A DNA stretch of 64,000 nt. It comes from Streptomyces anulatus. GTDB lineage: Bacteria > Actinomycetota > Actinomycetes > Streptomycetales > Streptomycetaceae. Shown piece after piece: positions 43,035 to 51,074 of the stretch; the first letter of the stretch is position 1; the number at the start of each line of letters is the position of its first letter. The notes under the pieces were generated by a model. That model had not been told where the DNA came from and did no database searches. It saw only the letters and a program-made list of their open reading frames with translations. The position numbers and the translations under genes were made by a program. The stretch covers positions 1 to 64,000 of the forward strand of contig NZ_JOEZ01000007.1 in assembly GCF_000721175.1 (NCBI RefSeq), read 5' to 3'.

Positions 43035-44219
43035 TCAGTCATGGGGGACGTTGGAGCGTTCGCTGTCGTCCCCGCGGCCGATGTCGAAGAGCCGCCCCAG
43101 GAAGGGCAGCGCCCACCGGGCGGTCTGGCCGTCGAAGGTCCCGTACTGGTCCAGGTAGGTGGTGTCCTCGGGCCGCAGCGCCGCGAGCACCTCCGGCGGC
43201 ACCGCGTCCGGGTACAGCTCGGCCGTGAAGTGCAGGGCGTAGTACGCGATGGGGCCGGCCTCGTACTCCTCGACCCGGACCAGGAACGCCCGCCACACCT
43301 CCTCGTCGTAACCGGCGGCGACGAGTGCCACGTCCAGGAACTTGCTGATCTGCAGATCGACGCTGTCCTCGATGAACTGCAGGCTCGTCGCTTCCTTGTG
43401 CAGATGGGAGCAGAGGTCCAGCAGCCGGTCGGCGGGTTCGGGCACCCAGGTCGGGGCACCGCACAGGACCATGGGCACGGAGCGGTCGAGCAGTTCGCGC
43501 GCGGGCGCGCTGACGCCGGACTTCTTCTGGAAGATGTCGTGGCACAGGTCCACGTTGAACTCGGGGACGTCCGGACGGTTCCCGGCCTTACGGTACGGCA
43601 GTTGGTTGCTGAGGTTGACGCGCCAGAAGATCTGGGTCTTGCGGCTGAACGGCACGACCTGCTCGCCGTCCTCGGCGAGCTTGCCCTGCACGTAGCCGAG
43701 CCGCTCCAGGACCTCGTGCGCCCGCGGCACGTCGTCCCGGTCGACGAGCAGGTCCACGTCGTTGATCCGGCGCAGGGCGGGGTCGCCGTATTCGCCCTCG
43801 GCCAGCGAGAAACCCTTGCGCACGGCGTGCCGTACCCCGGCTTCGCCGAGTTCCCGGAACACCCGGCCGAAGTCGTCGGCCAGCGCCTGGTTGCGTACGC
43901 GGTTGCCCAGGTAGGAGGTGGTGAACACCCAGCCGTACGGGAAGCCCTTGAGCCCTTCGCGATCACGGTCGAGGCGGTTGGTGAAGACATGGCGCCCGAC
44001 CAGCGGCAGCAGTTTGTGGCGGGCCGCGGCGTCGAGGAACGCACCCCAGTCGAGGTCGTTCCGGTCGGCGAGCGAGCGCGCCAGGCGCTCGTGGGCGGCG
44101 TCGAGCCGGGGCCGGGCGAGGGCGAGCAGCAGCCGGGCGTGGGCGGGCAGGGCGGAGGTGTCGGGCCCGTCGGGCGCCGGTACGTCCGGGTGTGCGGTCT
44201 TCTCCGGTGCGGTGGTCAT
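43035..44219 (-). CDS. Nucleotidyltransferase-family protein (NTP_transf_5-like)
   Basis: This protein has 394 residues from ATG 44219, overlapping the adenylation gene stop (ATGA). The core reads RKGFSLAEGEYGDPALRRINDVDLLVDRDDVPRAHEVLERLGYV: a Lys, then D-x-D in INDVDLLV, the acidic pair of pol-beta-type nucleotidyltransferases of the NTP_transf_5 family. PEFNVDLCHDIF supplies a third acidic site. The family is common in NRPS and RiPP clusters, but its reaction is mostly uncharacterised. It may transfer a nucleotide to a phosphonate or an amino acid. Because the cluster ends beside a FomD-like DUF402 gene, nucleotidylation of the phosphonate, as in fosfomycin, is an attractive but unproven option. 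Confidence 0.75.
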   Translation of the reverse strand: MTTAPEKTAHPDVPAPDGPDTSALPAHARLLLALARPRLDAAHERLARSLADRNDLDWGAFLDAAARHKLLPLVGRHVFTNRLDRDREGLKGFPYGWVFTTSYLGNRVRNQALADDFGRVFRELGEAGVRHAVRKGFSLAEGEYGDPALRRINDVDLLVDRDDVPRAHEVLERLGYVQGKLAEDGEQVVPFSRKTQIFWRVNLSNQLPYRKAGNRPDVPEFNVDLCHDIFQKKSGVSAPARELLDRSVPMVLCGAPTWVPEPADRLLDLCSHLHKEATSLQFIEDSVDLQISKFLDVALVAAGYDEEVWRAFLVRVEEYEAGPIAYYALHFTAELYPDAVPPEVLAALRPEDTTYLDQYGTFDGQTARWALPFLGRLFDIGRGDDSERSNVPHD

Positions 44220-45868
44220 CGCGTCTCCTCCTCGCTGACGGCCGCCCGCAGGGACCGGTGGTCGACCTTTCCGTTGGGAGTGAGCGGCAACGCCTCCCAC
44301 TCCCGCCAGCGCCGGGGCGCCATGGCCGGCGGGACGGCGGCGCGTACGGCTAGCTGTAGTTCTTCGGAAGCCACGGGCACGCGCAGGCTGTAGTGCGCGA
44401 CCAGTTGGCTGCGTTCGCCGTCACCGCTGACCGTGACGGCGCACTGGGTGACGGCGGGGTGGCGGCCGAGCACCGCCTCGATCTCGTCGAGTTCCATCCG
44501 TACGCCTGCCACCTTGACCTGGCGGTCGCCGCGGCCGAGGTAGTGGACGACGCCCTCGTCGAACCGCGCCAGATCGCCGGTGCGGTACAGCCGTCCGGTG
44601 GGCGAGCCGGGGTCGAACGGGTCGCGGAAGAAGGCGCGTGCGGTGTTCTCGGAATCGTTGAGGTAGCCCAGGCCCACCCCCGTGCCGCCGACGAACAGCT
44701 CGCCGGGCTCGCCCGGTTCCGCGGACCGCCAGCTCCCGTTCCCCTCGACCAGCAGGTAGAGCGCCGTGTTGATGACGGGCGAGCCCACGGGGAGCCGGAT
44801 GCGCTCCAGGTCCGCGCGGGTCACCACGTGGTGGGTGACGTCGTCGGAGCACTCGGTCGGCCCGTAGGCGTTGACCAGGGTGGCCCGGGGCAGGGCCGTC
44901 ATCGCGCGCTCCGCCACCGCGGGGTGCAGCTCCTCGCCGGTGGACATCAGCCACCGCAGGTCCCGCAGGGGCGCCGGGTCGCGCCGGAGGGTCTCGTCGA
45001 CCAGCCAGCCCACGACCGTCGGGACCAGCTCGACGACCGTGACGCGATGGCCGTCGATGGCCTTGACGAGGCGCCGGGGAAAGCGCATGACGGTGTCGTC
45101 CAGGACCACGACGTGTGCGCCGACGAGCAGCGGGCAGAGCATCTGCCAGATCGAGATGTCGAAGACGAGCGGTGCGGTGAAGGCCACCACGTCATCGGGG
45201 CCCAGGGACAGGTCCACGACCTTGGCCCACAGGTGGTTGAGCATGCCCCGGTGCTCGACGGTGGCGCCCTTCGGTCGCCCGGTGGTGCCCGAGGTGAAGA
45301 TCGTGTAGCGCGTCTCGTCGGAGCGGTCCGAGGTGTTCCGGGGCGGCACGTCGGCTGCCGCCGGGCCGGCCGGCAGTGGCACGGCCTTCACCCGGGCGGC
45401 CTCGGCGGCGGCGCGGGCGGGTCCGGCCGGCGTTCCGGTGAGGGCGGCGTAGTCGAGGAGGAGCGCGGCGCGGCTGCGCTCCAGCACGTCGCGAACCCGC
45501 TCCTGCGGCCAGTCGAGGTCGATCGGCAGGTAGGAGGCGCCGACGCTCTCCAGGGCCAGGAACACGGCCGGCGTCTCGGCGCTGCGAGGACCCACGCAGG
45601 CGACGACCTCCCCGGCGCCCACGCCCTCGTCGAGCAGGACGGCGCGGATGGCGGCGACCCGGAGCAGCAGAGCACGGTAGCCGAGGGTCCGTCCGCCTTC
45701 GGTCAGCGCCGGACTGTCCGGGGCGCGCTCGGCGTACCAGGCGACGTACTCCAGGACGCCGGTGGCCGTGTCCACCTCCTTGGCGCTGGTCAGGGCCAAG
45801 GAGGTGGCCCGCTCCACCGTGCCGGGGACGAGGGGGAGCTCGGCCCAGTCGTGGCGGGCGGTCATCAC
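44216..45868 (-). CDS. Free-standing NRPS adenylation domain with Dab/Dap-like code
   Basis: This protein has 550 residues from GTG 45868 (ATG 45865 next to it), coupled to the cyclodeaminase stop. All core motifs are present: A3 FTSGTTGRPKG at ~191-201, A5 NAYGPTE at 333-339, A7/A8 YRTGDLARFDEG and GRGDRQVKVAGVRMELDEIE, and A10 LPLTPNGKVDHRSL. Specificity residues aligned by eye to PheA: D237, I238, W241, E280, M308, T310, A334, D342, D343, and the A10 Lys, i.e. DIWEMTADDK. This is one residue from the 2,4-diaminobutyrate code DIWELTADDK. With a diaminopropionate pathway directly upstream in the same operon, L-2,3-diaminopropionate is the likely substrate. It loads the free carrier protein. 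Confidence 0.93.
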   Translation of the reverse strand: MMTARHDWAELPLVPGTVERATSLALTSAKEVDTATGVLEYVAWYAERAPDSPALTEGGRTLGYRALLLRVAAIRAVLLDEGVGAGEVVACVGPRSAETPAVFLALESVGASYLPIDLDWPQERVRDVLERSRAALLLDYAALTGTPAGPARAAAEAARVKAVPLPAGPAAADVPPRNTSDRSDETRYTIFTSGTTGRPKGATVEHRGMLNHLWAKVVDLSLGPDDVVAFTAPLVFDISIWQMLCPLLVGAHVVVLDDTVMRFPRRLVKAIDGHRVTVVELVPTVVGWLVDETLRRDPAPLRDLRWLMSTGEELHPAVAERAMTALPRATLVNAYGPTECSDDVTHHVVTRADLERIRLPVGSPVINTALYLLVEGNGSWRSAEPGEPGELFVGGTGVGLGYLNDSENTARAFFRDPFDPGSPTGRLYRTGDLARFDEGVVHYLGRGDRQVKVAGVRMELDEIEAVLGRHPAVTQCAVTVSGDGERSQLVAHYSLRVPVASEELQLAVRAAVPPAMAPRRWREWEALPLTPNGKVDHRSLRAAVSEEETR

Positions 45869-46923
45869 GCACCGTCCCGGGAGCCGGGGCCGCGGTGGCG
45901 TTCGAGGTCGTGGAAGAAGCCGTCGACCACGGTGAGGGCGTTCGTCTCCCGTGCCCGGCCGTGTACGAAGTCGCCGACGGCCAGGTCCAGTACGCCGAGG
46001 CCGAACGGGGAGAAGACGACGGTGCGGCCGGTCGGCGGATCGACCTTGCCGGTGAGTACGTCGTACAGCGTGCCGAGAATGAAGTCCCGGTCCCCGGTGC
46101 GCTGTTCGGCGAGGTGGACGGAGGTGTCGGCCTTGAGGACGTGCTCGACGTCGTCGACCACGTTGACGCTGTCGAGGATGACGTCGGTGCCCAGGTCGCG
46201 CAGCGAGACGTGCAGGACGAGCGGGTGGTGGTCGAACCAGGACGGGTCCTCGGCGTGGGGCGTTGCGGCCGTGGTGGCGAAGACCACGACGTCCGACGAG
46301 CGGACCAGGCTCTCCGCGCTGTCGTGGACGCGGACGGCGGCGCCGTCCGCGGTCTCGCGCAGATGCCCGGCGAATCCCTCGGCGTACTCCCGCGACAGGT
46401 CGTACACCCCGAACTCCTCTGGCTCCCAGCCCAGTACGGACAGGTAGTCGTGCAGGTAGCGGGCGATCAGGCCGGTGCCGACGAAGCCGACGCGGCGGGG
46501 CGCGGGCCTACCGCGGGTGAGCGCGCGGGCGGCGACGGCGGCCGAGGCGGCGGTGCGTACGGCGCTGATGATGGAGCTCTCCAGGCACGCGTACGGATAC
46601 CCCGTCACCGGGTCGTTGAGGATCAGCACGGCGGACGCGCGCGGGATGCCGCGGTCCAGGTTGGCGGGGAAGCTGGAGATCCACTTGAGGCCGTCGACCG
46701 GCCGCTCGCCGCGCACGGAGGCGGGCAGGGCGATGATGCGGGCGGTGGGCCGGTCGGGGAACCGCAGGAAGTAGGAGGGCGGATTCACGGTGCCCGCCTC
46801 GCCGTGCAGGAGGTAGGTCCGCTCGACCAGCTCGCAGACCTCCCGCCGCCTGCCGTCCAGCACATGGTGCACGGTGGCACCCGTGACCACAGAGAAGTCC
46901 GGTGTCTCGGACGGGTTGTTCAC
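45865..46923 (-). CDS. SbnB-like ornithine cyclodeaminase-family dehydrogenase
   Basis: This protein has 352 residues from GTG 46923, coupled to the SbnA-like stop (GTGA). The family pattern: PPSYFLRFPDRPTARIIALPASVRGERPVDGLKWISSFPANLDRGIPRASAVLILNDPVTGYPYACLESSIISAVRTAASAAVAA, then the NAD fold RVGFVGTGLIARYLHDYL. SbnB oxidises N-(1-amino-1-carboxyl-2-ethyl)-glutamate to release L-2,3-diaminopropionate and 2-oxoglutarate. Direct pairing with an SbnA-like gene makes this assignment strong; the alternative of an ornithine cyclodeaminase giving proline has no contextual support. Confidence 0.9.
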   Translation of the reverse strand: MNNPSETPDFSVVTGATVHHVLDGRRREVCELVERTYLLHGEAGTVNPPSYFLRFPDRPTARIIALPASVRGERPVDGLKWISSFPANLDRGIPRASAVLILNDPVTGYPYACLESSIISAVRTAASAAVAARALTRGRPAPRRVGFVGTGLIARYLHDYLSVLGWEPEEFGVYDLSREYAEGFAGHLRETADGAAVRVHDSAESLVRSSDVVVFATTAATPHAEDPSWFDHHPLVLHVSLRDLGTDVILDSVNVVDDVEHVLKADTSVHLAEQRTGDRDFILGTLYDVLTGKVDPPTGRTVVFSPFGLGVLDLAVGDFVHGRARETNALTVVDGFFHDLERHRGPGSRDGA

Positions 46924-47888
46924 TGGTTCTCCAAGAGGTCCTGCGCGCCCCGGTGGTAGTGGCGCGTCACCCAGGCGTCGTTGTAGATCGTGTCGATGTA
47001 CCGCTCGCCGAGGTCGGGGGCGATGGCCACCGAGGTCCGGTCCGCGGAGCCGTGCCGCGCCAGCCACTCGGTGGCCGCGCTGATCACGGTGCCGGAGGAG
47101 CCGCCGAGGAGGACGCCGCGAGCGGCCAGGCGCCGGCACATGCGGATGGCGTCCCGCTCGTCGCCCCAGACGACCTCGTCCACGAGGGACGGGTCGATCA
47201 GCGGCATGGGTGTGCTCGCGCCCAGCCCCGGGATGTGCCGGGGACCGGGCGCCCCCGAGAAGTTCACCGAGCCGACGCTGTCGACGGCCACGATACGTAC
47301 GCCCGGCCGGTGTTCGCGGAAGTAGCGGGCGCAGCCCATGAGGGTTCCGCCGGTACCCGTGCCGATGAACAGTGTGTCGAGGTCCGGGAACTCCTTGGCG
47401 ATCAACGACGCCGTGTTCTCGTAGTGCGCGGTCCAGTTCGCCGGGTTCTCGTACTGGTTGAGCCAGACGTACCGGCGGTCCTGCGCGCAGCGCTGGCGCA
47501 CATGGGACTTGCGCGCGGCGAGGTAGCTGCCGGTGGCGTCCGGTTCGTCGACCACGACGACCTCGGCGCCGTAGGCCTTCATCAGGTCGGTGGCGGCCGG
47601 GTTGCACTTGGGGTCGGTCACGCAGACGAACCTGAGCCCCTTCGCCGCCGCGATGACGGCGAGCGCGACCCCGAGGTTGCCGGAGGAGGACTCGATCAGG
47701 ATGGATTCGGGGCCGATGGTGCCCTCGCGCTGAGCGGTGTTCACCATCCAGGCCGCGGGCCGGACCTTCACCGATCCCGCGAAGTTGAAGCCCTCGCACT
47801 TCAGGTAGAGGCGGCAGTCCAGGAGCCGCCGCAGATCGAGGTAGATCTCGCTGTCGAGGAGCTCGTCGGCCCCCGTGATGACTGTCAT
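46920..47888 (-). CDS. SbnA-like cysteine synthase-family enzyme (diaminopropionate biosynthesis)
   Basis: This fold-type II PLP enzyme has 322 residues from ATG 47888. DCRLYLKCEGFNFAGSVKVRPAAWMV contains the PLP Lys (K41). ESSSGNLGVALAVIAAAKGLRFVCVTDP binds the substrate carboxylate, and GTGTGGTLMGCARYF binds the PLP phosphate. SbnA condenses O-phospho-L-serine with L-glutamate to N-(1-amino-1-carboxyl-2-ethyl)-glutamate. The adjacent SbnB-like gene completes L-2,3-diaminopropionate synthesis. It starts 53 bp after pepM. GGSSGTVISAATEWLA closes the active site. A plain cysteine synthase is the alternative but is less likely here. Confidence 0.9.
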   Translation of the reverse strand: MTVITGADELLDSEIYLDLRRLLDCRLYLKCEGFNFAGSVKVRPAAWMVNTAQREGTIGPESILIESSSGNLGVALAVIAAAKGLRFVCVTDPKCNPAATDLMKAYGAEVVVVDEPDATGSYLAARKSHVRQRCAQDRRYVWLNQYENPANWTAHYENTASLIAKEFPDLDTLFIGTGTGGTLMGCARYFREHRPGVRIVAVDSVGSVNFSGAPGPRHIPGLGASTPMPLIDPSLVDEVVWGDERDAIRMCRRLAARGVLLGGSSGTVISAATEWLARHGSADRTSVAIAPDLGERYIDTIYNDAWVTRHYHRGAQDLLENQ

Positions 47889-47941
47889 GCCCCCCCGCTC
47901 GCCTTCACCCGTCCGCCGTGTGCTGTCCGAACGAGCGGTGC

Positions 47942-48802
47942 TCACGCGTCGAGCTTTTGCCAGTCGGCCATCCGCTGGAGGTCGAAGATGTCCCGCACCG
48001 AGGCGATCTCCGATTCCAGCGCGGTGGTGTCGCCCGCCTCGTAGATGGCGCGGTAGGCGTCGCGCATGGCGGAGAGCGCGGCGCGCATGCCCTGGTTGGC
48101 GTAGATGACGACGGAGACGCCGGCCGCGCGTACCTCGTCGATGTGCCAGTCCGGGTAGGTGGTGGGGACGATGACCACCGGGACGCGGTTGTCCCACCGG
48201 TCCAGGAAGGAGACCACCTCGTCCTTGGTGCGCGCCTTGGAGTGGATGAGTACGGCGTCGGCGCCGGCGTCGGCGTAGGCGTTGCAGCGGTTCACCGCCT
48301 CCTCGACGCCCGCGCCGGAGATCAGGGCCTCGGTGCGGGCGATGAAGAAGAAGTCCTCGGTGGACTGCACGGCCTTGGCGGTCTGTATCTTGCCGGCGAA
48401 GGCGGGGATGTCGAGCAGCGTCTGGTCGCCGTTGGCGAAGCTGTTCATCTTCGGGAAGAGCTTGTCCTCCATGCACACGGCCGTGATGCCGGCGCTCTCG
48501 AACTCGTGGACCATGTGGGCCACGTTGTAGTTGCCGCCGTACCCGGTGTCGACGTCGGCGACGACGGGGATGTCGAGGGCCTTCTGGATGTTGGCGGCCG
48601 CCTCCAGGTACTCGGTCATGCTCAGGATGCTGGCGTCGGGCAGGCATCGGGAGGCCGACACCTCCAGGCTCGACGACCACACCGCCTGGAATCCGGCCTC
48701 CTGGGCCAGGACTCCGCTGAGCGCGTGGTGGGCGCCCGCGAGCCGCACCACGTCGTGTGCGGCGAGTACGGAGCGGAACGAGGGATAGCTGCGCTTGAGC
48801 AT
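47942..48802 (-). CDS. pepM: Phosphoenolpyruvate phosphomutase (phosphonate biosynthesis, first step)
   Basis: This protein has 286 residues from ATG 48802. It has the diagnostic EDKLFPKMNSF (112-122), matching EDKxxPKxNSF that separates PEP mutase from isocitrate lyase and methylisocitrate lyase. VVADVDTGYGG (81-90) holds the metal-binding Asp residues, and VWSSSLEVSAS the phosphate-binding Ser. It converts phosphoenolpyruvate to phosphonopyruvate, forming the C-P bond. The reaction is uphill and needs a driving step. The gene heads the 20-gene minus-strand operon and faces a hydroxyacid dehydrogenase across a shared promoter region, so that reductase probably supplies the drive. Confidence 0.96.
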   Translation of the reverse strand: MLKRSYPSFRSVLAAHDVVRLAGAHHALSGVLAQEAGFQAVWSSSLEVSASRCLPDASILSMTEYLEAAANIQKALDIPVVADVDTGYGGNYNVAHMVHEFESAGITAVCMEDKLFPKMNSFANGDQTLLDIPAFAGKIQTAKAVQSTEDFFFIARTEALISGAGVEEAVNRCNAYADAGADAVLIHSKARTKDEVVSFLDRWDNRVPVVIVPTTYPDWHIDEVRAAGVSVVIYANQGMRAALSAMRDAYRAIYEAGDTTALESEIASVRDIFDLQRMADWQKLDA

Positions 48803-48934
48803 CTACTGCCTTCCTCAGGCGGAGATTCCCGGATGTCTCGGCCTCGACGGAAACCGGGAGCGCCGGGTGACCCGGCAATCTTTGTCATCGAATTGACTGA
48901 GTGTTCCTGCTGCAATGCCGTGGCTCTGGAGGTG

Positions 48935-48994
48935 AAGCTAGCACGGACCTGAGCATCGAAGTCAACGGCCTTGGCAATTTCTTGCCAAGGCCGT
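48935..48994 (-). promoter_or_regulatory. pepM promoter with TTGGCAA palindrome
   Basis: A perfect inverted repeat, ACGGCCTTGGCAA at 48965-48977 and its complement at 48982-48994 with a 4-bp spacer, is the strongest symmetry of the region. On the minus strand TTGCCAA begins 12 bp before a -35-like TTGACT (48965-48960); TAGCTT (48940-48935) is a -10 candidate with a 19-bp spacer. The same heptamer and 12-bp offset occur at the peptide gene. Confidence 0.6.
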
Positions 48995-49010
48995 CATGGC
49001 AGTGCAGGAT
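48982..49010 (+). promoter_or_regulatory. Candidate promoter giving leaderless mRNA for the plus-strand operon
   Basis: TTGCCA (48982-48987, inside the palindrome), a 17-bp spacer and CAGGAT (49005-49010) are followed seven bases later by ATG 49018, consistent with a transcript that starts at or near the start codon. Binding to the palindrome would overlap this -35. Confidence 0.4.
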
Positions 49011-49017
49011 CTTTGAC

Positions 49018-49968
49018 ATGACCTATCGAGCCCGCGTCGTCGTACTGGACCCCGTTTCCCCCAGCGCCCTTGCGGACCTGGAACAGGACCATGAGGTCGT
49101 GGTGCGCCTGCACCCAGGCCATGACGAACTCCTCGGACTGGCCGCCGACGCCGACGCCCTCGTCGTACGCAGCGGTGTGACCATCACCGGCGACGTCATC
49201 CGTTCCGGGCGCCGCCTGCGAGCGGTGGCGAGGGCCGGCTCGGGGACCGACAACATCGACCTGGACGCCTGCCGCGAGGCGGGAGTGCAGGTGTTCAACT
49301 TCCCAGGCGTCTCCGCACCCGCCGTCGCCGATCTGGCAGTCGGCCTCATGCTCGCCGTGACCCGCAACATCGCCCTCGCCGACCGGCAGGTTCGCGGCGG
49401 CCAGTGGAACAAACCCCGGCTTGCCGGGCCGGGCCTCGCGGACCGGGTGCTCGGCGTGGTGGGCCTCGGCCCGATCGGCTCCCGGATCGCCAGGCTCGGC
49501 GCGGCGTTCGACATGCGTGTCCTCGCCGCCGTGGACCGCGTCACTCCGGCCCGCGACGAGGAACTGCGCGGCCGCGGGATCAAACGCGTCCCCCTGCCCG
49601 ACCTTCTCGACGCGGCCGACATGGTCTGCCTCGCCGTACCCCTCACCGACCGGACCAGGAACCTCATCGGCGCCGGGGAACTGGCCCGCATGCACACCGG
49701 CTCCTACCTCATCAACGTCTCCCGCGGAGGCGTCGTCGACGAGGACGCCTTGCTGCGCGCGCTGGAGGACGGAGTGATCGCCGGCGCCGCCCTCGACGTG
49801 CACGGGCAGGAGTCCGGCACCCCGGCGCTGGCCGCGCTGGACAACGTGGTGCTCACCCCGCACCTCGGCGCCACCACCTCCGACGCCCAGGAACGGGTCG
49901 GGCGGCTGCTCGCCGCGGACCTGCGCGCCGTCCTGGCCGACGGCCGGGCGACGAGCAGGGTGTGCTGA
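49018..49968 (+). CDS. D-2-hydroxyacid dehydrogenase, candidate phosphonopyruvate reductase
   Basis: This protein has 316 residues. The NAD fold VLGVVGLGPIGSRIARLG (GxGxxG) lies at ~140-158. Catalytic residues of the D-isomer family are in NVSRGGVVDEDALLRAL (Arg/Glu environment) and LTPHLGATTSDAQ (His). It resembles phosphoglycerate dehydrogenase without the ACT domain. Facing pepM across the shared promoter, it most likely reduces phosphonopyruvate to phosphonolactate, which would pull the PEP mutase equilibrium. A phosphonopyruvate reductase of this kind is reported for valinophos (VlpB, from memory). It is the first of five plus-strand genes. Confidence 0.85.
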   Translation: MTYRARVVVLDPVSPSALADLEQDHEVVVRLHPGHDELLGLAADADALVVRSGVTITGDVIRSGRRLRAVARAGSGTDNIDLDACREAGVQVFNFPGVSAPAVADLAVGLMLAVTRNIALADRQVRGGQWNKPRLAGPGLADRVLGVVGLGPIGSRIARLGAAFDMRVLAAVDRVTPARDEELRGRGIKRVPLPDLLDAADMVCLAVPLTDRTRNLIGAGELARMHTGSYLINVSRGGVVDEDALLRALEDGVIAGAALDVHGQESGTPALAALDNVVLTPHLGATTSDAQERVGRLLAADLRAVLADGRATSRVC

Positions 49969-49970
49969 AC

Positions 49971-51074
49971 ATGGGGCCGAACTCCGCCGGTACCGGGACC
50001 GCCGGACCGAAGACGATGAAGGCGGCGGTGCTCACCGGCCGTCGCACCATCGCCCACCAGGACACCGCCACCCCCGGCCACGGCCCCGGAGAGCTGCTCG
50101 TCCGGGTCGACGCCACCGGGATCTGCGGGTCCGACCTCGCCGCCTACCGAGGCACCCACCCCTACAAGACGGCACCCGCAGTCCTCGGCCACGAGTTCTC
50201 CGGGACCGTGGTGGCCGTCGGCGAGGAGGTAACCGGCTTCGCCGCAGGGGACAGGGTGTGCTCGGCGGCCTTCTCGCACTGTGACGCCTGCGCCGAGTGC
50301 CTGAGCGGCGCACCCCACCTGTGCACCCGGAAACTGAATCTCAGCCACCTCGACTGGACCGGCTCCTTCGCCGAACTCGTCGCCCTGCGGCCCAACATGG
50401 CCCATCGCCTGCCCCCCGGCCTGCACCCCGTGGCCGGCGCCCTCGTCGAACCGCTCTCCATCGGCCTGCACGCGGTCCGGCTCGTCGGCGAGGGCGCCGG
50501 CCGCGGCGTCCTCGTCCTCGGCTCCGGCACGATCGGCCTCAGCTGCCTGATCGCCGCCCGGCAGCTCGGCCACGCCGCGGTGGTCTGCGTGGACATCGGG
50601 CCCGAGAAGGGCGGACTGGCACGCGGGCTCGGCGCCGACGCCTACGTCGACGCCCACGAGGGCGACCCGGTGCCCGCGGCGCTGGAGGTCCTGGGCGGTC
50701 CGGCGGACGTGGTGGTGATCGCCGCCGGCTACCCCGGGGTCACCGACCAGGCGCTGCGCGCGGTGCGGCCCGGCGGCGACATCGTGATCGTCAGCTACTT
50801 CGAGGACCGGCACCCGGTCGACCTCAACGCGCTCGTCGGACGTGAAGTGACCGTGCACGGATCGGCGCTGTCCACCCCCCGCGACTTCACCGAGGTGATC
50901 GACCGGCTCGCTGCCGGGACCCTCGACGTTCTGCCCATGGTCACCCACAACTTTGCGCTCGCCGAAGCCGGTTCGGCACTGGGCCTGATGGACCGGGCCG
51001 ACGTCCCCACCGGCAAGATCATGCTGCATGTGACCACCGACCAGCACGAGTTCACGAACGGATGGAGCCAATGA
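49971..51074 (+). CDS. Zinc-dependent medium-chain alcohol dehydrogenase
   Basis: This protein has 367 residues from ATG 49971, two bases after the previous stop. VDATGICGSDLAAYRGTHPYKTAPAVLGHEFSGTVVAVG holds the catalytic-zinc Cys and His-Glu. CDACAECLSGAPHLC is the four-Cys structural zinc loop. VLVLGSGTIGLSCLIAA is the NAD site. It resembles sorbitol/threonine dehydrogenase-type enzymes that oxidise a secondary alcohol. In the pathway it might oxidise the 2-hydroxyl of a C3 phosphonate to a ketone for the PhnW-like transaminase; this order is speculative. Confidence 0.87.
   Translation: MGPNSAGTGTAGPKTMKAAVLTGRRTIAHQDTATPGHGPGELLVRVDATGICGSDLAAYRGTHPYKTAPAVLGHEFSGTVVAVGEEVTGFAAGDRVCSAAFSHCDACAECLSGAPHLCTRKLNLSHLDWTGSFAELVALRPNMAHRLPPGLHPVAGALVEPLSIGLHAVRLVGEGAGRGVLVLGSGTIGLSCLIAARQLGHAAVVCVDIGPEKGGLARGLGADAYVDAHEGDPVPAALEVLGGPADVVVIAAGYPGVTDQALRAVRPGGDIVIVSYFEDRHPVDLNALVGREVTVHGSALSTPRDFTEVIDRLAAGTLDVLPMVTHNFALAEAGSALGLMDRADVPTGKIMLHVTTDQHEFTNGWSQ

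Noticed and set aside
46920..47888. Housekeeping cysteine synthase
   Set aside because: The coupled SbnB-like gene and the Dab/Dap-like A domain code fit diaminopropionate synthesis better.
47942..48802. Isocitrate lyase or methylisocitrate lyase
   Set aside because: These have a KKCGH-type motif; here EDKLFPKMNSF is present, which is diagnostic of PEP mutase.
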